DNA from: Kineosporiaceae bacterium
GTDB lineage: Bacteria > Actinomycetota > Actinomycetes > Actinomycetales > Kineosporiaceae
Assembly (NCBI GenBank): GCA_016713225.1
Contig: JADJPO010000004.1
Span: forward strand, 248,001-312,000
Length of the DNA: 64,000 bases
Direction of reading: 5' to 3'
Every line of letters starts with the position of its first letter. Position 1 is the first letter of the stretch. Both the position numbers and the translations under genes were made by a program. Positions 1-7,261 of this stretch are shown piece after piece. The notes under the pieces are model-generated. The model did not search any database, was not told the DNA's origin, and saw only the letters and a program-made list of their open reading frames with translations.

Positions 1-607
1 TCGGGCTGGGCCAGGCACCTGCCGACCGCACCCTCTCGTCCAGTGCCCGCAGCAGGGCCCGGTCACCGGTGCCCAGCTCGATCTCCATCTCGAACCAGGT
101 CGAGGCGTCGCGCACCTGACCGTCGGCGTGCAGCGAGGCCGCGTCGACGGCGTCCAGCATCACCTCGGCCAGCACCTCGCCCTGGCGATCACGCAACGCC
201 CTGACCGTGCGGGTGGTGCTGAGCCGGGCGATCGGTACCAGTGCCCGCCCGCGAGCATGGACGGCGACGGCGCGCTGCACCGCGACCGGGATCGTCTTCG
301 ACGAGCGACCCACCGGGAACTGCATCTCGTCACGCTCGCCGTCCGGCAGCGGTCGCTTGAGGTGCCAGCCGGCATCCGAGCCGCCGGTGCGCCGTCGCAG
401 GATCCACTTGTGGGTCAACAGGTCCAGACCCTCGGTGTCGAGATAGGTGGCCTCCAGCTGATGAACCACGGGATCATCGACCGCAGCCACGCCGGGCAAG
501 TCGATCAGCTCGGGGAGGACGAAGTCGGTCGGGACATCGAACTTCTGCTCGATCTCGACGACATGGTCCTGCTTGCCCTTGGATGCGCGCTTCGCCTTCT
601 TGGCCAT
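1..607 (-). CDS. CYTH-domain protein, 3' part outside window
   Basis: The reading frame starts at an ATG (605-607) and runs off the window edge, so only about 200 N-terminal residues are visible. It carries the CYTH signature ExExK (E18, E20, K22), followed by basic stretches typical of the triphosphate tunnel, such as WHLKRPLPDGERDE. CYTH proteins bind inorganic triphosphate or nucleotide triphosphates through a beta-barrel tunnel. In actinobacteria they are often fused to a C-terminal CHAD domain, which cannot be seen here. The first 15 residues are lysine-rich. The gene is divergent from the PHP gene, with about 80 bp between the starts. The family call is firm; the substrate is unknown. 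Confidence 0.85.
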   Translation of the reverse strand, partial: MAKKAKRASKGKQDHVVEIEQKFDVPTDFVLPELIDLPGVAAVDDPVVHQLEATYLDTEGLDLLTHKWILRRRTGGSDAGWHLKRPLPDGERDEMQFPVGRSSKTIPVAVQRAVAVHARGRALVPIARLSTTRTVRALRDRQGEVLAEVMLDAVDAASLHADGQVRDASTWFEMEIELGTGDRALLRALDERVRSAGAWPSP

Positions 608-687
608 GCCGGTCAGTATCGGGGTTCCAGGCCTGGAGCGTGAGTGGTCCGGCGTCCTCTTTGCGGTCAACGTGCCAGGCTTGACCG

Positions 688-1770
688 ATGAACCCCGTAC
701 GAGACCCGGTCGCCGACCTGCGCCGGGTGGCCTTCCTGCTGGAACGGTCGCTGGAGTCGACATATCGGGTCAAGGCGTTCCGGACGGCGGCCGCCGCGCT
801 CGCCGCGCTCCCACCGGACGACGTCGCGCTGCTGGCCTCGACCGGCTCGTTGCGTTCGATCAAGGGCATCGGGGAGCGGACGGCGTCCGTGGTCGAACAG
901 TCGGTGGCCGGGCAGGAGCCGGACTACCTGATCGAGTTGACCGAACGCACCAGCGGTCGGCTCGCGAACGGCGGGGACGAACTGCGGGCCGCCCTGCGCG
1001 GCGATCTGCACAGTCATTCCGACTGGTCGGACGGTGGCTCACCCATCGCCGAGATGGCGGCCACCGCAGCCGACCTGGGCCATGCCTACACCGCGCTCAC
1101 CGACCACTCCCCTCGGCTGACGGTGGCCAATGGACTGACCCCGCAGCGGCTGCTGCGCCAACTCGACGTGGTGGCCGAGGTGAACGAGGCGTTCGACGAC
1201 TTCCACCTGCTCACCGGCATCGAGGTCGACATCCTCACCGACGGTGGGCTCGATCAGAGCGAGGAGCTGTTGGGCCGGCTCGACGTCGTGGTGGCCAGCG
1301 TGCACTCCGAGCTGCGGATGCCGTCCGAGGCGATGACCCGCCGCATGATCGCGGCGATCCGCAACCCGCACACCGACGTCCTCGGTCACTGCACCGGCCG
1401 GTACGTGATCGACCGGCAGTACGGTTCCTCGTCGCTGTCGGGCCGAACCCGCGGCGGCAAGGCTCGCCCGCCGTCCTCGTTCGATGCCGCCGCGGTGTTC
1501 GCCGCCTGCGCACAGGCGGGGGTGGCGGTCGAGATCAACTCCCGCCCCGAGCGGCTCGACCCACCGCTGGCCCTGCTGCGCCGGGCGGTCGCCGAGGGGT
1601 GCCTGTTCGCCATCGACACCGATGCCCATGCCCCGGGTCAGCTCGACTGGCAGCTGATCGGGTGCGACCGGGCGATGGCCTGTGGCGTGCCGGCGTCCTC
1701 GATCGTCAACACCTGGCCGGTCGAGGACCTGTTGGCATGGGCCGACGACCACACCCACCGCCCCGCCTGA
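688..1770 (+). CDS. PHP-domain phosphoesterase with N-terminal HhH module
   Basis: The 360-residue protein has two parts. Residues 1-70 form a helix-hairpin-helix DNA-binding module like that of family X polymerases (KGIGERTA at 59-66). Residues 104-350 form a PHP metal-dependent phosphoesterase domain beginning GDLHSHSDWSDG, whose HSH (108-110) starts the metal site. Later metal ligands are visible in ALTDHS, GIEVDI, SVHSE, GHCTGR and IDTDAHAP. The arrangement equals the C-terminal half of bacterial DNA polymerase X (PolX) without the polymerase domain, so a stand-alone phosphatase or nuclease acting near DNA is inferred. The frame is clean and the ATG start is unambiguous. Confidence 0.88.
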   Translation: MNPVRDPVADLRRVAFLLERSLESTYRVKAFRTAAAALAALPPDDVALLASTGSLRSIKGIGERTASVVEQSVAGQEPDYLIELTERTSGRLANGGDELRAALRGDLHSHSDWSDGGSPIAEMAATAADLGHAYTALTDHSPRLTVANGLTPQRLLRQLDVVAEVNEAFDDFHLLTGIEVDILTDGGLDQSEELLGRLDVVVASVHSELRMPSEAMTRRMIAAIRNPHTDVLGHCTGRYVIDRQYGSSSLSGRTRGGKARPPSSFDAAAVFAACAQAGVAVEINSRPERLDPPLALLRRAVAEGCLFAIDTDAHAPGQLDWQLIGCDRAMACGVPASSIVNTWPVEDLLAWADDHTHRPA

Positions 1771-1811
1771 GCGGTGCTCAAGCGAGGTGCCCGAGAGGTC
1801 GGGGACGAGGC

Positions 1812-2783
1812 TCACTCCGCCGCGGCGCCGGCCAGACGCAGCGCCTCGGCGATGATCCTGTGCCGGGCCGGAGCCGCTCGGGGCGGGCGCAGCACCGGCC
1901 AGCCGTGCACGATCCGCACCAGCGCGGCGGCGCGGTGGGCATACCCCGAGCGCACCCCCACCACGTCGCACCGCTGCGGCCCCGACGGACGCGGAATCCC
2001 CGCGAGAGGCGTGGCCCGCCACTCGGGTTCGAGGCCGGCCACCAGCTGGGTGGCCCAGTCCCAGGCCTCCCAGTGGGCGAGATCGCGACCAGCCGGTGCC
2101 AGATGAGCACCCTCGAGATCGATCAGCACCGGCCCGGCCGGGCCGAGCAGCACCTGGTCCGGGGAGAAGTCCCCGTGACCGGCCACCACCGGTTCGGGTG
2201 CGGGCGGCAGCCGGTCGAGCAGTGCCACCACGACCCCGAGGCGACCGGCGGTGACCTCGTCGCGGGCGACCAGCTCGGTCACCAGGCGCCACAGTGAGGC
2301 CAGCTGGTGCCGCTGGTCGATCACCGGCCAACCCTCGGCTGCCGGCGTGCGCTGCAGCCGGGTCAGCAACCGGGCGGCCGAGTCGGTGAGCTCGGGACCG
2401 ATCGGGACGCCGCGCCGTCCTGCCGTCGGCCCCGCCACGTATTCGGTGATCACCAGACCGGAGGCCGGCAGCACCGCGATCGGCCGGGGCATTCCGGCGG
2501 GTCGGGTCGGATCCCCGACCCCGAGTGGACCGGACCACAGGTGCTGCAACACCTCGAAGCCGGCGGCCGCTGCCGCACCGCGGTACCGGACGACGACCGG
2601 CACACCCGCCACCTGCGCCCGGAACACCGGCATGCCCCGGCGGTCATCGAGCACCCGGACATCCCGGGCATCCAGGCCGCCCAGCCAGAGGCCGGCCAAC
2701 ACCTCGCCGGCGTCGGTCGGGGGTGGGGCACAGTGCCAACCGGCCAGCGGCCGGCGCGAGGCGGATGATCCTGAGGCGGGCAT
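1812..2783 (-). CDS. Phosphotransferase-fold (APH family) protein
   Basis: The 323-residue protein belongs to the aminoglycoside phosphotransferase/choline kinase-like fold. The catalytic-loop motif HGDFSPDQ lies near residue 200, followed by LIDLEG, which fits the metal-binding DFG-like position. An upstream in-frame ATG at 2888 exists, but it lies inside a palindromic intergenic repeat. I therefore place the start at the ATG ending at 2783, which has a GAGG about nine bases upstream. The substrate is unknown. The next gene upstream on the same strand is the cytochrome P450, separated by the palindromic repeat, so co-transcription is uncertain. Confidence 0.72.
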   Translation of the reverse strand: MPASGSSASRRPLAGWHCAPPPTDAGEVLAGLWLGGLDARDVRVLDDRRGMPVFRAQVAGVPVVVRYRGAAAAAGFEVLQHLWSGPLGVGDPTRPAGMPRPIAVLPASGLVITEYVAGPTAGRRGVPIGPELTDSAARLLTRLQRTPAAEGWPVIDQRHQLASLWRLVTELVARDEVTAGRLGVVVALLDRLPPAPEPVVAGHGDFSPDQVLLGPAGPVLIDLEGAHLAPAGRDLAHWEAWDWATQLVAGLEPEWRATPLAGIPRPSGPQRCDVVGVRSGYAHRAAALVRIVHGWPVLRPPRAAPARHRIIAEALRLAGAAAE

Positions 2784-2862
2784 GGCGGCAGCCTCGAAGA
2801 ACGCCGGTTCTACCCGGCAGCCGCCCGTTGGTTCTAGAACCTCGGGTCCAGGCACTGTGAAT

Positions 2863-2928
2863 CCTCGGTGATCATGTAATCCGTGCACATCGATATATCG
2901 GTGTGCACGGATTACATGATCACCGAGG
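2863..2928. repeat. Palindromic intergenic repeat (family copy 1)
   Basis: Two perfectly complementary 26-base arms (2863-2888 and 2903-2928) flank a 14-base AT-richer loop that is itself nearly palindromic. The arm core GTGCACGGATTACATGATC also occurs near 12970, 13000 and 28256, which makes this a dispersed REP-like family. The P450 stop codon lies inside the right arm (2920-2922), so the hairpin could also serve as the transcription terminator of that gene, although no T-run follows. The long perfect arms and the conserved core show that the sequence itself is maintained. Confidence 0.85.
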
Positions 2929-4311
2929 GGAGGGATCGGGGGCGAGACGCAGGGGCAGACCGCCGTGCGGGCGCACCGTGATCAAGGCGTCCACCGTGGG
3001 TGAACTGCGGCGGGTAGGGAGTACTCGGCGGCCACGCAGCAGAACCGCGAGCAGCAACGGACCCTCGAGCCGGGCGATGTCGCGCCCGATGCACAACCGC
3101 GGGCCGAGACCGAACGGCAGGTAGTCCCCGCGGGGACGTGCCACGGTGCCGCGCTCGTCGAGGAACCGCTCGGGGTCGAACCGCTCGGGATCGGGCCAGC
3201 TCTGCGGACGGCGGTGCAGTAGCCACGGACTGATGACGATCAGGGTGCCGGCGGCCACCGGGACCCCGGCGACCTCGTCGGCCACGGCAGCTCGCCGGGT
3301 GATCAACCAGGCCGGTGGGTAGAGCCGCAACGCCTCGTCGAACACCGCGCGGGTGTAGGGCAACCGCGCCAGCCGGCCCATCGGGTCCACGATCGAGTCA
3401 CCGCTCGACTCCTCGGTGGGATCGGCGGCGGCGTCCAGTTCGGCGGCGAGGCGTTCGGCCACATCCGGGTGGGTGGACAGCAGGTGCAGCGCCCAGGTCA
3501 TCGCGCTGGCGACGGTCTCGTGGCCGGCGATGACCATGGTGACCAACTCGTCGCGCACCTCGGCCGGGCTCAGCACCCCGGCGTCCTGGGCGGCGAGCAG
3601 CAGGCCCAGGACGTCGTCCATCGGGGGTGCCGGCATGGCCCGGCGCTGCGCCACGATCTGGGCGCACACCTCGTCCAGCGTGGCGATCGCCCGGTGCAAC
3701 CGACGGGTTCGCACCGGGTCGGCCCAGCCCGGCCGGCCGGATTGCGAACGCGCGATGACCGTCCGCAGCGCGACGTCCGCGGCGGTGGCCAACCGCTCGC
3801 CGTCCGGGCCGTCGGGACGCGCCAGGTCGGTGCCGAACAACGTCTGGCCCACCACGTCGAGCAGGGTGTGCAGCAGCGCCGAGTCGGCGTCCAGGACCTG
3901 GCCGGGCGCGGCGTCCCAGCGTCGGCGCAGCCGCTGGGCAGCCTGCGCGGTGGCCGTCGTGATGGCGGCGAAACCGGTGTGGTGAAAGGCCGGCTGGACG
4001 ACGCGGCGCCGGCGCCGCCAGTCCTCCCCGTCCGCGGTGAGCAGGCCGACGCCGGTGACCGTGGTGAGCGAGCGGTACTGGATCGTGGCCTTGGTGTAGC
4101 CGCCGGGGTTGTCCTGCAGCACCCGGCGGGCGCCGTCCGGATCGTTGACCAACAGCACCGGCTGACCCGGGATCGGCAACGACACCAGGTCGCCGTGGGC
4201 CGCCGCGGCCTCGGTGAGGAACCCCACGGGATCGCGGCGGATGCGCGGCAGCGACCGCAGCAGCTGCAGCGGGGTCGGTCCGGTGGCGGTCACGGGTTCG
4301 TCCGGGTTCAT
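2920..4311 (-). CDS. Cytochrome P450
   Basis: The 463-residue protein has the standard P450 layout. The oxygen-activation motif AGHETVAS lies in the I helix, the ExxR motif is EALR, and the haem-binding loop FGLGPRLCIG carries the thiolate cysteine. There is no N-terminal membrane anchor, as is usual for soluble bacterial P450s that take electrons from separate ferredoxin partners; none is encoded nearby. The start is the ATG at 4309-4311, which begins MNPDEPVTATG. The upstream extension of the frame overlaps the GroES-like gene and looks non-coding. The substrate cannot be read from the sequence. Confidence 0.93.
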   Translation of the reverse strand: MNPDEPVTATGPTPLQLLRSLPRIRRDPVGFLTEAAAAHGDLVSLPIPGQPVLLVNDPDGARRVLQDNPGGYTKATIQYRSLTTVTGVGLLTADGEDWRRRRRVVQPAFHHTGFAAITTATAQAAQRLRRRWDAAPGQVLDADSALLHTLLDVVGQTLFGTDLARPDGPDGERLATAADVALRTVIARSQSGRPGWADPVRTRRLHRAIATLDEVCAQIVAQRRAMPAPPMDDVLGLLLAAQDAGVLSPAEVRDELVTMVIAGHETVASAMTWALHLLSTHPDVAERLAAELDAAADPTEESSGDSIVDPMGRLARLPYTRAVFDEALRLYPPAWLITRRAAVADEVAGVPVAAGTLIVISPWLLHRRPQSWPDPERFDPERFLDERGTVARPRGDYLPFGLGPRLCIGRDIARLEGPLLLAVLLRGRRVLPTRRSSPTVDALITVRPHGGLPLRLAPDPSPR

Positions 4312-4327
4312 CCGGGTCTGTCGCGGG

Positions 4328-4681
4328 CTAGAGGTACAGGCCGGTCTGGCCGTCCTCCACCCGCGGCGCGGCCACGGCGTGGATGTCGCGCTCACGCAAC
4401 AGCACGTACTGGGCGCCGCCCAGTTCGACCTCGGCGCGCTCCTCGGGGTCGTAGAGCACGCGGTCGCCGATCTGCACCTGGCGAACGTGCTGCCCGACGG
4501 CCACGACGGCGGCCCAGGCCAGGCGCTTGCCGACGGCTGCGGTGGCCGGGATGACGATGCCCGCGATGGAGCGACGCTCGCCACCCTCGCCGTCGCTCGA
4601 GACCAGCACGCGGTCGTTGAGCATGCGGATCGGCAGCTTCTCGCCGGCAGCGGGGCTCATGGTCGGAACGGACGGATGCAC
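4328..4681 (-). CDS. GroES-like co-chaperonin fold protein
   Basis: The protein is up to 117 residues and carries the GroES (Cpn10) fold: an opening strand KLPIRMLNDRVLV, then GIVIPATA, a basic loop, IGDRVLYDPEERAEVELGG and a closing YVLLRERDIHAV. It differs from canonical GroES in the mobile-loop region (DGEGGERRSIAG) and has a C-terminal extension. It is probably the divergent second GroES-like protein common in actinobacteria rather than the partner of GroEL, and no groEL is adjacent. An internal ATG seven codons in (MSPAAGEK) is an equally good start. It lies 16 bp from the P450 start on the same strand. Confidence 0.8.
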   Translation of the reverse strand: MHPSVPTMSPAAGEKLPIRMLNDRVLVSSDGEGGERRSIAGIVIPATAAVGKRLAWAAVVAVGQHVRQVQIGDRVLYDPEERAEVELGGAQYVLLRERDIHAVAAPRVEDGQTGLYL

Positions 4682-4703
4682 AGCCGAAACCTACCGGCTC
4701 GAC

Positions 4704-5021
4704 TCACTCCCCCGAACGTCGGGCGTCACGACGTCGGCGACGGCGATTGCTGGCGCGGCGGATCAGCGCGAACACGGTGATCACGCCGGCGATCGCCGCA
4801 CCGGCAGCGGCCAACCGATCGGTGCGCAGGGCGCCGTCCTCGGTGTGAGTGGCCGTCGTCACGCGCTGCTTGACACCCGCCAGCGACCGCGACGCGATGG
4901 CCTGGGGCTGGGCACGCACCAGCAGTTCGTCGACGGTGGCGGCCAGATGGGCGCGGCGTTTCGCGATGACTGCCTCGAGCTCGTCCGCGCTTCCCGAGGA
5001 ACCGTTCTGTTGCGTGCTCAC
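4704..5021 (-). CDS. DUF3618 membrane protein
   Basis: The 105-residue protein matches the DUF3618 layout. The N-terminal helix ELEAVIAKRRAHLAATVDEL matches the family consensus, followed by a middle linker, one hydrophobic segment (AAAGAAIAGVITVFALI) and a strongly basic tail of arginines. The single membrane helix and basic cytoplasmic tail suggest a small inner-membrane protein. Its function is unknown; relatives occur beside stress and cell-envelope genes in actinobacteria. The gene lies on the same strand as its neighbours, with a 22-bp gap to the GroES-like gene. Confidence 0.78.
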   Translation of the reverse strand: MSTQQNGSSGSADELEAVIAKRRAHLAATVDELLVRAQPQAIASRSLAGVKQRVTTATHTEDGALRTDRLAAAGAAIAGVITVFALIRRASNRRRRRRDARRSGE

Positions 5022-5097
5022 CCGGCACCACCTCCAGCACTCACCGTAGGCGATCGCCGGGCGAGATGCGCTGCGCGAGGCTGCTCAGCTGTCGGGT

Positions 5098-5145
5098 CTC
5101 ACCAGATGCCTCACCAGATGCCTCACCAGATGGCTCACCAGATAC
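5098..5145. repeat. Four tandem 12-bp repeats over a stop codon
   Basis: Four copies of a 12-base unit (CTCACCAGATGC and one- or two-base variants) occupy 5098-5109, 5110-5121, 5122-5133 and 5134-5145. The fourth unit contains the stop codon of the glycerate kinase gene (5135-5137). Read on the coding strand, each unit repeats the codons ATC TGG TGA, so the stop itself is present four times in the same frame. The array looks like slippage that has multiplied the end of the gene. Confidence 0.85.
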
Positions 5146-6247
5146 TGCCGATCCGGCGTCCGATCTCTTCGAGAAAGTCGCCGGCCCGAGCCATGCTCTC
5201 GGCCTCGTCGGCCGCCAAATCGCTCAGGGCGTACCAGGCGGCCACCGCCGGGGCGAGCGCCGTGACGCCCGCCGGTTCGACGCGGCCGGCGACCAGGACG
5301 ACGGGGACGCCGGCCGCCGCGGCCAGCTGGACGACGCGTCCCGGCCCCTTGCCGTGGGCGGTCTGCTCGTCGACGGCGCCCTCGCCGGTGATCACGACGA
5401 GGGCATCGGCGAGCGCCTCGGGTAGGCCGGTGGCGCGCAGCACCAGGTCGGCACCAGAGGTGATGCTCGCGCCCAGCACGGCGAGCGCCGCCGCGGGCAT
5501 GCCACCCCCGGCACCGCTGCCGGGGATCGCCGGATCGGTGCCCAGCACGGCAGCCAGGCGGCGCAGACCGCGTTCGAGCAGCTCGACCTGGCCGGGGGTG
5601 GCGCCCTTCTGCGGGGCGAACATCCGGGCGGCGCCGTGGGGGCCGGTCAGCGGGACGTCCACGTCGGTGGCGAACACCAGGTGGGTGGCCGGAGCGTCGC
5701 CGACCAGCTCGTCCGGCAGACCGGTCAGATCGAGGTGGTCGAGCTCGGCCAGCGCCCCGCCGCCGCGGGGCAGTGGGTGACCGGCGGCATCGAATGCCTC
5801 GGCGCCCAGGCCTCGCAGCAGCCCCAAACCCCCGTCGGTGCAATTGGTTCCACCCACCCCGACGATCACCCGGTGAGGACGGCGCGGCAACAGGGCGCGG
5901 ATCGCCCGCCCGACGGGTTCGGAGGAGGCACCCAACGGGTCGACCATCCGCACGCCGCCCCGGACCAGGCCCACATACTGGGCGGACTCGAGGATCGCGG
6001 CGTCCTCGAACCAGACCACGTCGCCGCCGGGATCACTCGCTCCGGCGGCCTGGAGGAGCGCGGCAGGCTCGTGGGGAAGGCCGGCGGCGACCAGAGCTGT
6101 CAGCAGCCCGTCTCCCCCGTCCGCCACCTCGAGCACCTGCACCGGGTGAGCGCTGGTGGCGCGCAGGCCTGTGGCCAATGCCTCACCGGCCTCGCGCGAG
6201 GTGAGCGATCCCTTGAACTTGTCCAGGGCGACGACGAGGTGGGGCAT
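5135..6247 (-). CDS. Glycerate kinase
   Basis: The 370-residue protein is a member of the bacterial glycerate kinase family (GckA/GlxK type), which phosphorylates D-glycerate with ATP to 2- or 3-phosphoglycerate. It opens with the family hallmark VVALDKFKGSLTSREAGEAL and shows GGTNCTDGGLGLLRGLGAEAF, ARMFAPQKGA, the GSGAGGGM phosphate-binding loop and VVITGEGAVDEQT. Length is normal for the family. The gene is divergent from the peroxiredoxin gene, with about 50 bp between starts. A glycolate-oxidase-type enzyme at 36-37 kb could feed the same glyoxylate/glycerate pathway, but that link is only inference. Confidence 0.93.
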   Translation of the reverse strand: MPHLVVALDKFKGSLTSREAGEALATGLRATSAHPVQVLEVADGGDGLLTALVAAGLPHEPAALLQAAGASDPGGDVVWFEDAAILESAQYVGLVRGGVRMVDPLGASSEPVGRAIRALLPRRPHRVIVGVGGTNCTDGGLGLLRGLGAEAFDAAGHPLPRGGGALAELDHLDLTGLPDELVGDAPATHLVFATDVDVPLTGPHGAARMFAPQKGATPGQVELLERGLRRLAAVLGTDPAIPGSGAGGGMPAAALAVLGASITSGADLVLRATGLPEALADALVVITGEGAVDEQTAHGKGPGRVVQLAAAAGVPVVLVAGRVEPAGVTALAPAVAAWYALSDLAADEAESMARAGDFLEEIGRRIGSIW

Positions 6248-6297
6248 CCGGGCATCGTCCGGCCTCGCCGGGCGGGGAGCAAGATTAGAGTGCAGGC

Positions 6298-6762
6298 GTG
6301 CCTCAACTGACTGCGGGATCGCCCGCCCCCGACTTCACCTTGACCGCCGCCGACGGTTCGCACGTGACACTGTCCGATCTGCGCGGACGCCATGTGATCG
6401 TGTACTTCTACCCGGCCGCGATGACCCCGGGATGCACCAAGCAAGCCTGCGACTTCCGCGACAGCCTGGCGTCGCTCGCAGCGTCCGGCTATGCGGTGCT
6501 GGGCATCTCACCCGACCAGCCCGCGAAGCTGGCCAGATTCGTCGAGCGCGATCAGTTGACGTTCCCGCTGCTGTCCGACCCGGACAAGGAGGTCATGCAG
6601 GCCTGGGGGGCGTGGGGCGAGAAGACGCTCTACGGCAAGAAGGTCACCGGCGTGATCCGCTCGACGATCGTGATCGACCCGGACGGCGTGGTGCAGCTCG
6701 CGAAGTACAACGTGAAGGCGACCGGCCACGTGGCCTCGCTGCGTAAGGCGTTGGGGGTTTGA
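6298..6762 (+). CDS. bcp: BCP-type thiol peroxidase (peroxiredoxin Q)
   Basis: The 154-residue protein reduces hydroperoxides using a peroxidatic cysteine. The motif PAAMTPGCTKQACDF places the peroxidatic cysteine at C46 and a resolving cysteine five residues on at C51, the atypical 2-Cys pattern of bacterioferritin comigratory proteins. The thioredoxin fold is complete through IDPDGVVQ and the C-terminal helix. The start is a GTG at 6298, and no upstream alternative fits. It is likely a cytoplasmic enzyme recycled by thioredoxin. It sits just upstream of the tRNA-Leu gene, with no sign of co-regulation. Confidence 0.93.
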   Translation: MPQLTAGSPAPDFTLTAADGSHVTLSDLRGRHVIVYFYPAAMTPGCTKQACDFRDSLASLAASGYAVLGISPDQPAKLARFVERDQLTFPLLSDPDKEVMQAWGAWGEKTLYGKKVTGVIRSTIVIDPDGVVQLAKYNVKATGHVASLRKALGV

Positions 6763-6787
6763 CCCGGATCTGACACCCTGGTTCCAC

Positions 6788-6872
6788 GCGGGAGTGGTGT
6801 AACTGGCAGCCACGCAGGATTTAGGTTCCTGTGCCTTCGGGCGTGCGGGTTCGAGTCCCGCCTTCCGCACCA
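6788..6872 (+). tRNA. tRNA-Leu (anticodon TAG)
   Basis: The gene folds as a class II tRNA. The acceptor stem GCGGGAG pairs with CTTCCGC (one G-T pair). The anticodon stem CAGGA/TCCTG holds the loop TTTAGGT with anticodon TAG (6822-6824). A long variable arm (TGCCTTCGGGCGT) follows, then the T arm GCGGGTTCGAGTCCCGC. The CCA end is encoded (6870-6872). The 15 bases at the 3' end recur exactly 96 bp downstream. Confidence 0.95.
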
Positions 6873-6966
6873 GGCCCGTCGCGCTTGCGCGGCGGGACAG
6901 GAGCGGATGGCGGTGACGACGGGAGAGGCCGCAGCGCAGCGAGGCCACGGCTCCCGCCTTCCGCAC
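6856..6966. repeat. Direct repeat of tRNA-Leu 3' end (possible att remnant)
   Basis: The 15 bases TCCCGCCTTCCGCAC occur at 6856-6870, inside the tRNA T arm and acceptor stem, and again at 6952-6966. A tRNA 3' end duplicated in direct orientation is the usual footprint of a site-specific integrase (attL/attR). Only about 80 bp now separate the copies and no integrase gene is present, so this is at most a scar or a very small insertion. Confidence 0.55.
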
Positions 6967-7261
6967 ACCGCTCACCCGGACACGTTTGAGGTCGCCGCCT
7001 CAGGACGCGCCGCGGACAGCCTGCCCGCTCAGGTTGCCCTGCACGTCGTCCTCGGACTGATCGAGGAGCTGGAGGTCTTCCGTGGCGAGGGCGAGGTCGT
7101 CCCGTCGCCGATCGAGATCGACCCCACGCAGATCGTCACCGAGTGACAGCCGACCCGGGTCTTGAGGTGGATTCGGCGCCACCTCCTGCCGACAAGTGAG
7201 TGGGGTGCCCTCACCCCAGAGCCGGCTCTGTCCGGATCTCGCGGATCGTCAGGAGTTGTCG
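6873..7261. other. Gene-poor stretch between tRNA-Leu and chemoreceptor
   Basis: This 389-bp stretch contains the second copy of the tRNA 3' repeat and no recognisable gene. A 79-codon open frame (6907-7146, +) is possible. Its second half, HVVLGLIEELEVFRGEGEV, looks protein-like, but its first half runs through the tRNA-derived repeat, and I see no family match. A ribosome-binding AGGAG lies about 12 bases before the chemoreceptor ATG. Confidence 0.4.

Noticed and set aside
1039..2538. A 499-codon minus-strand open frame across the PHP and phosphotransferase genes
   Set aside because: Its translation is low-complexity Arg/Gly/Ala and overlaps two genes with recognisable motifs.
6907..7146. 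A 79-codon frame after the tRNA as a definite gene
   Set aside because: Its first part runs through the tRNA-derived repeat, there is no ribosome-binding site, and no family is recognised. It is kept only as a possibility within the intergenic note.
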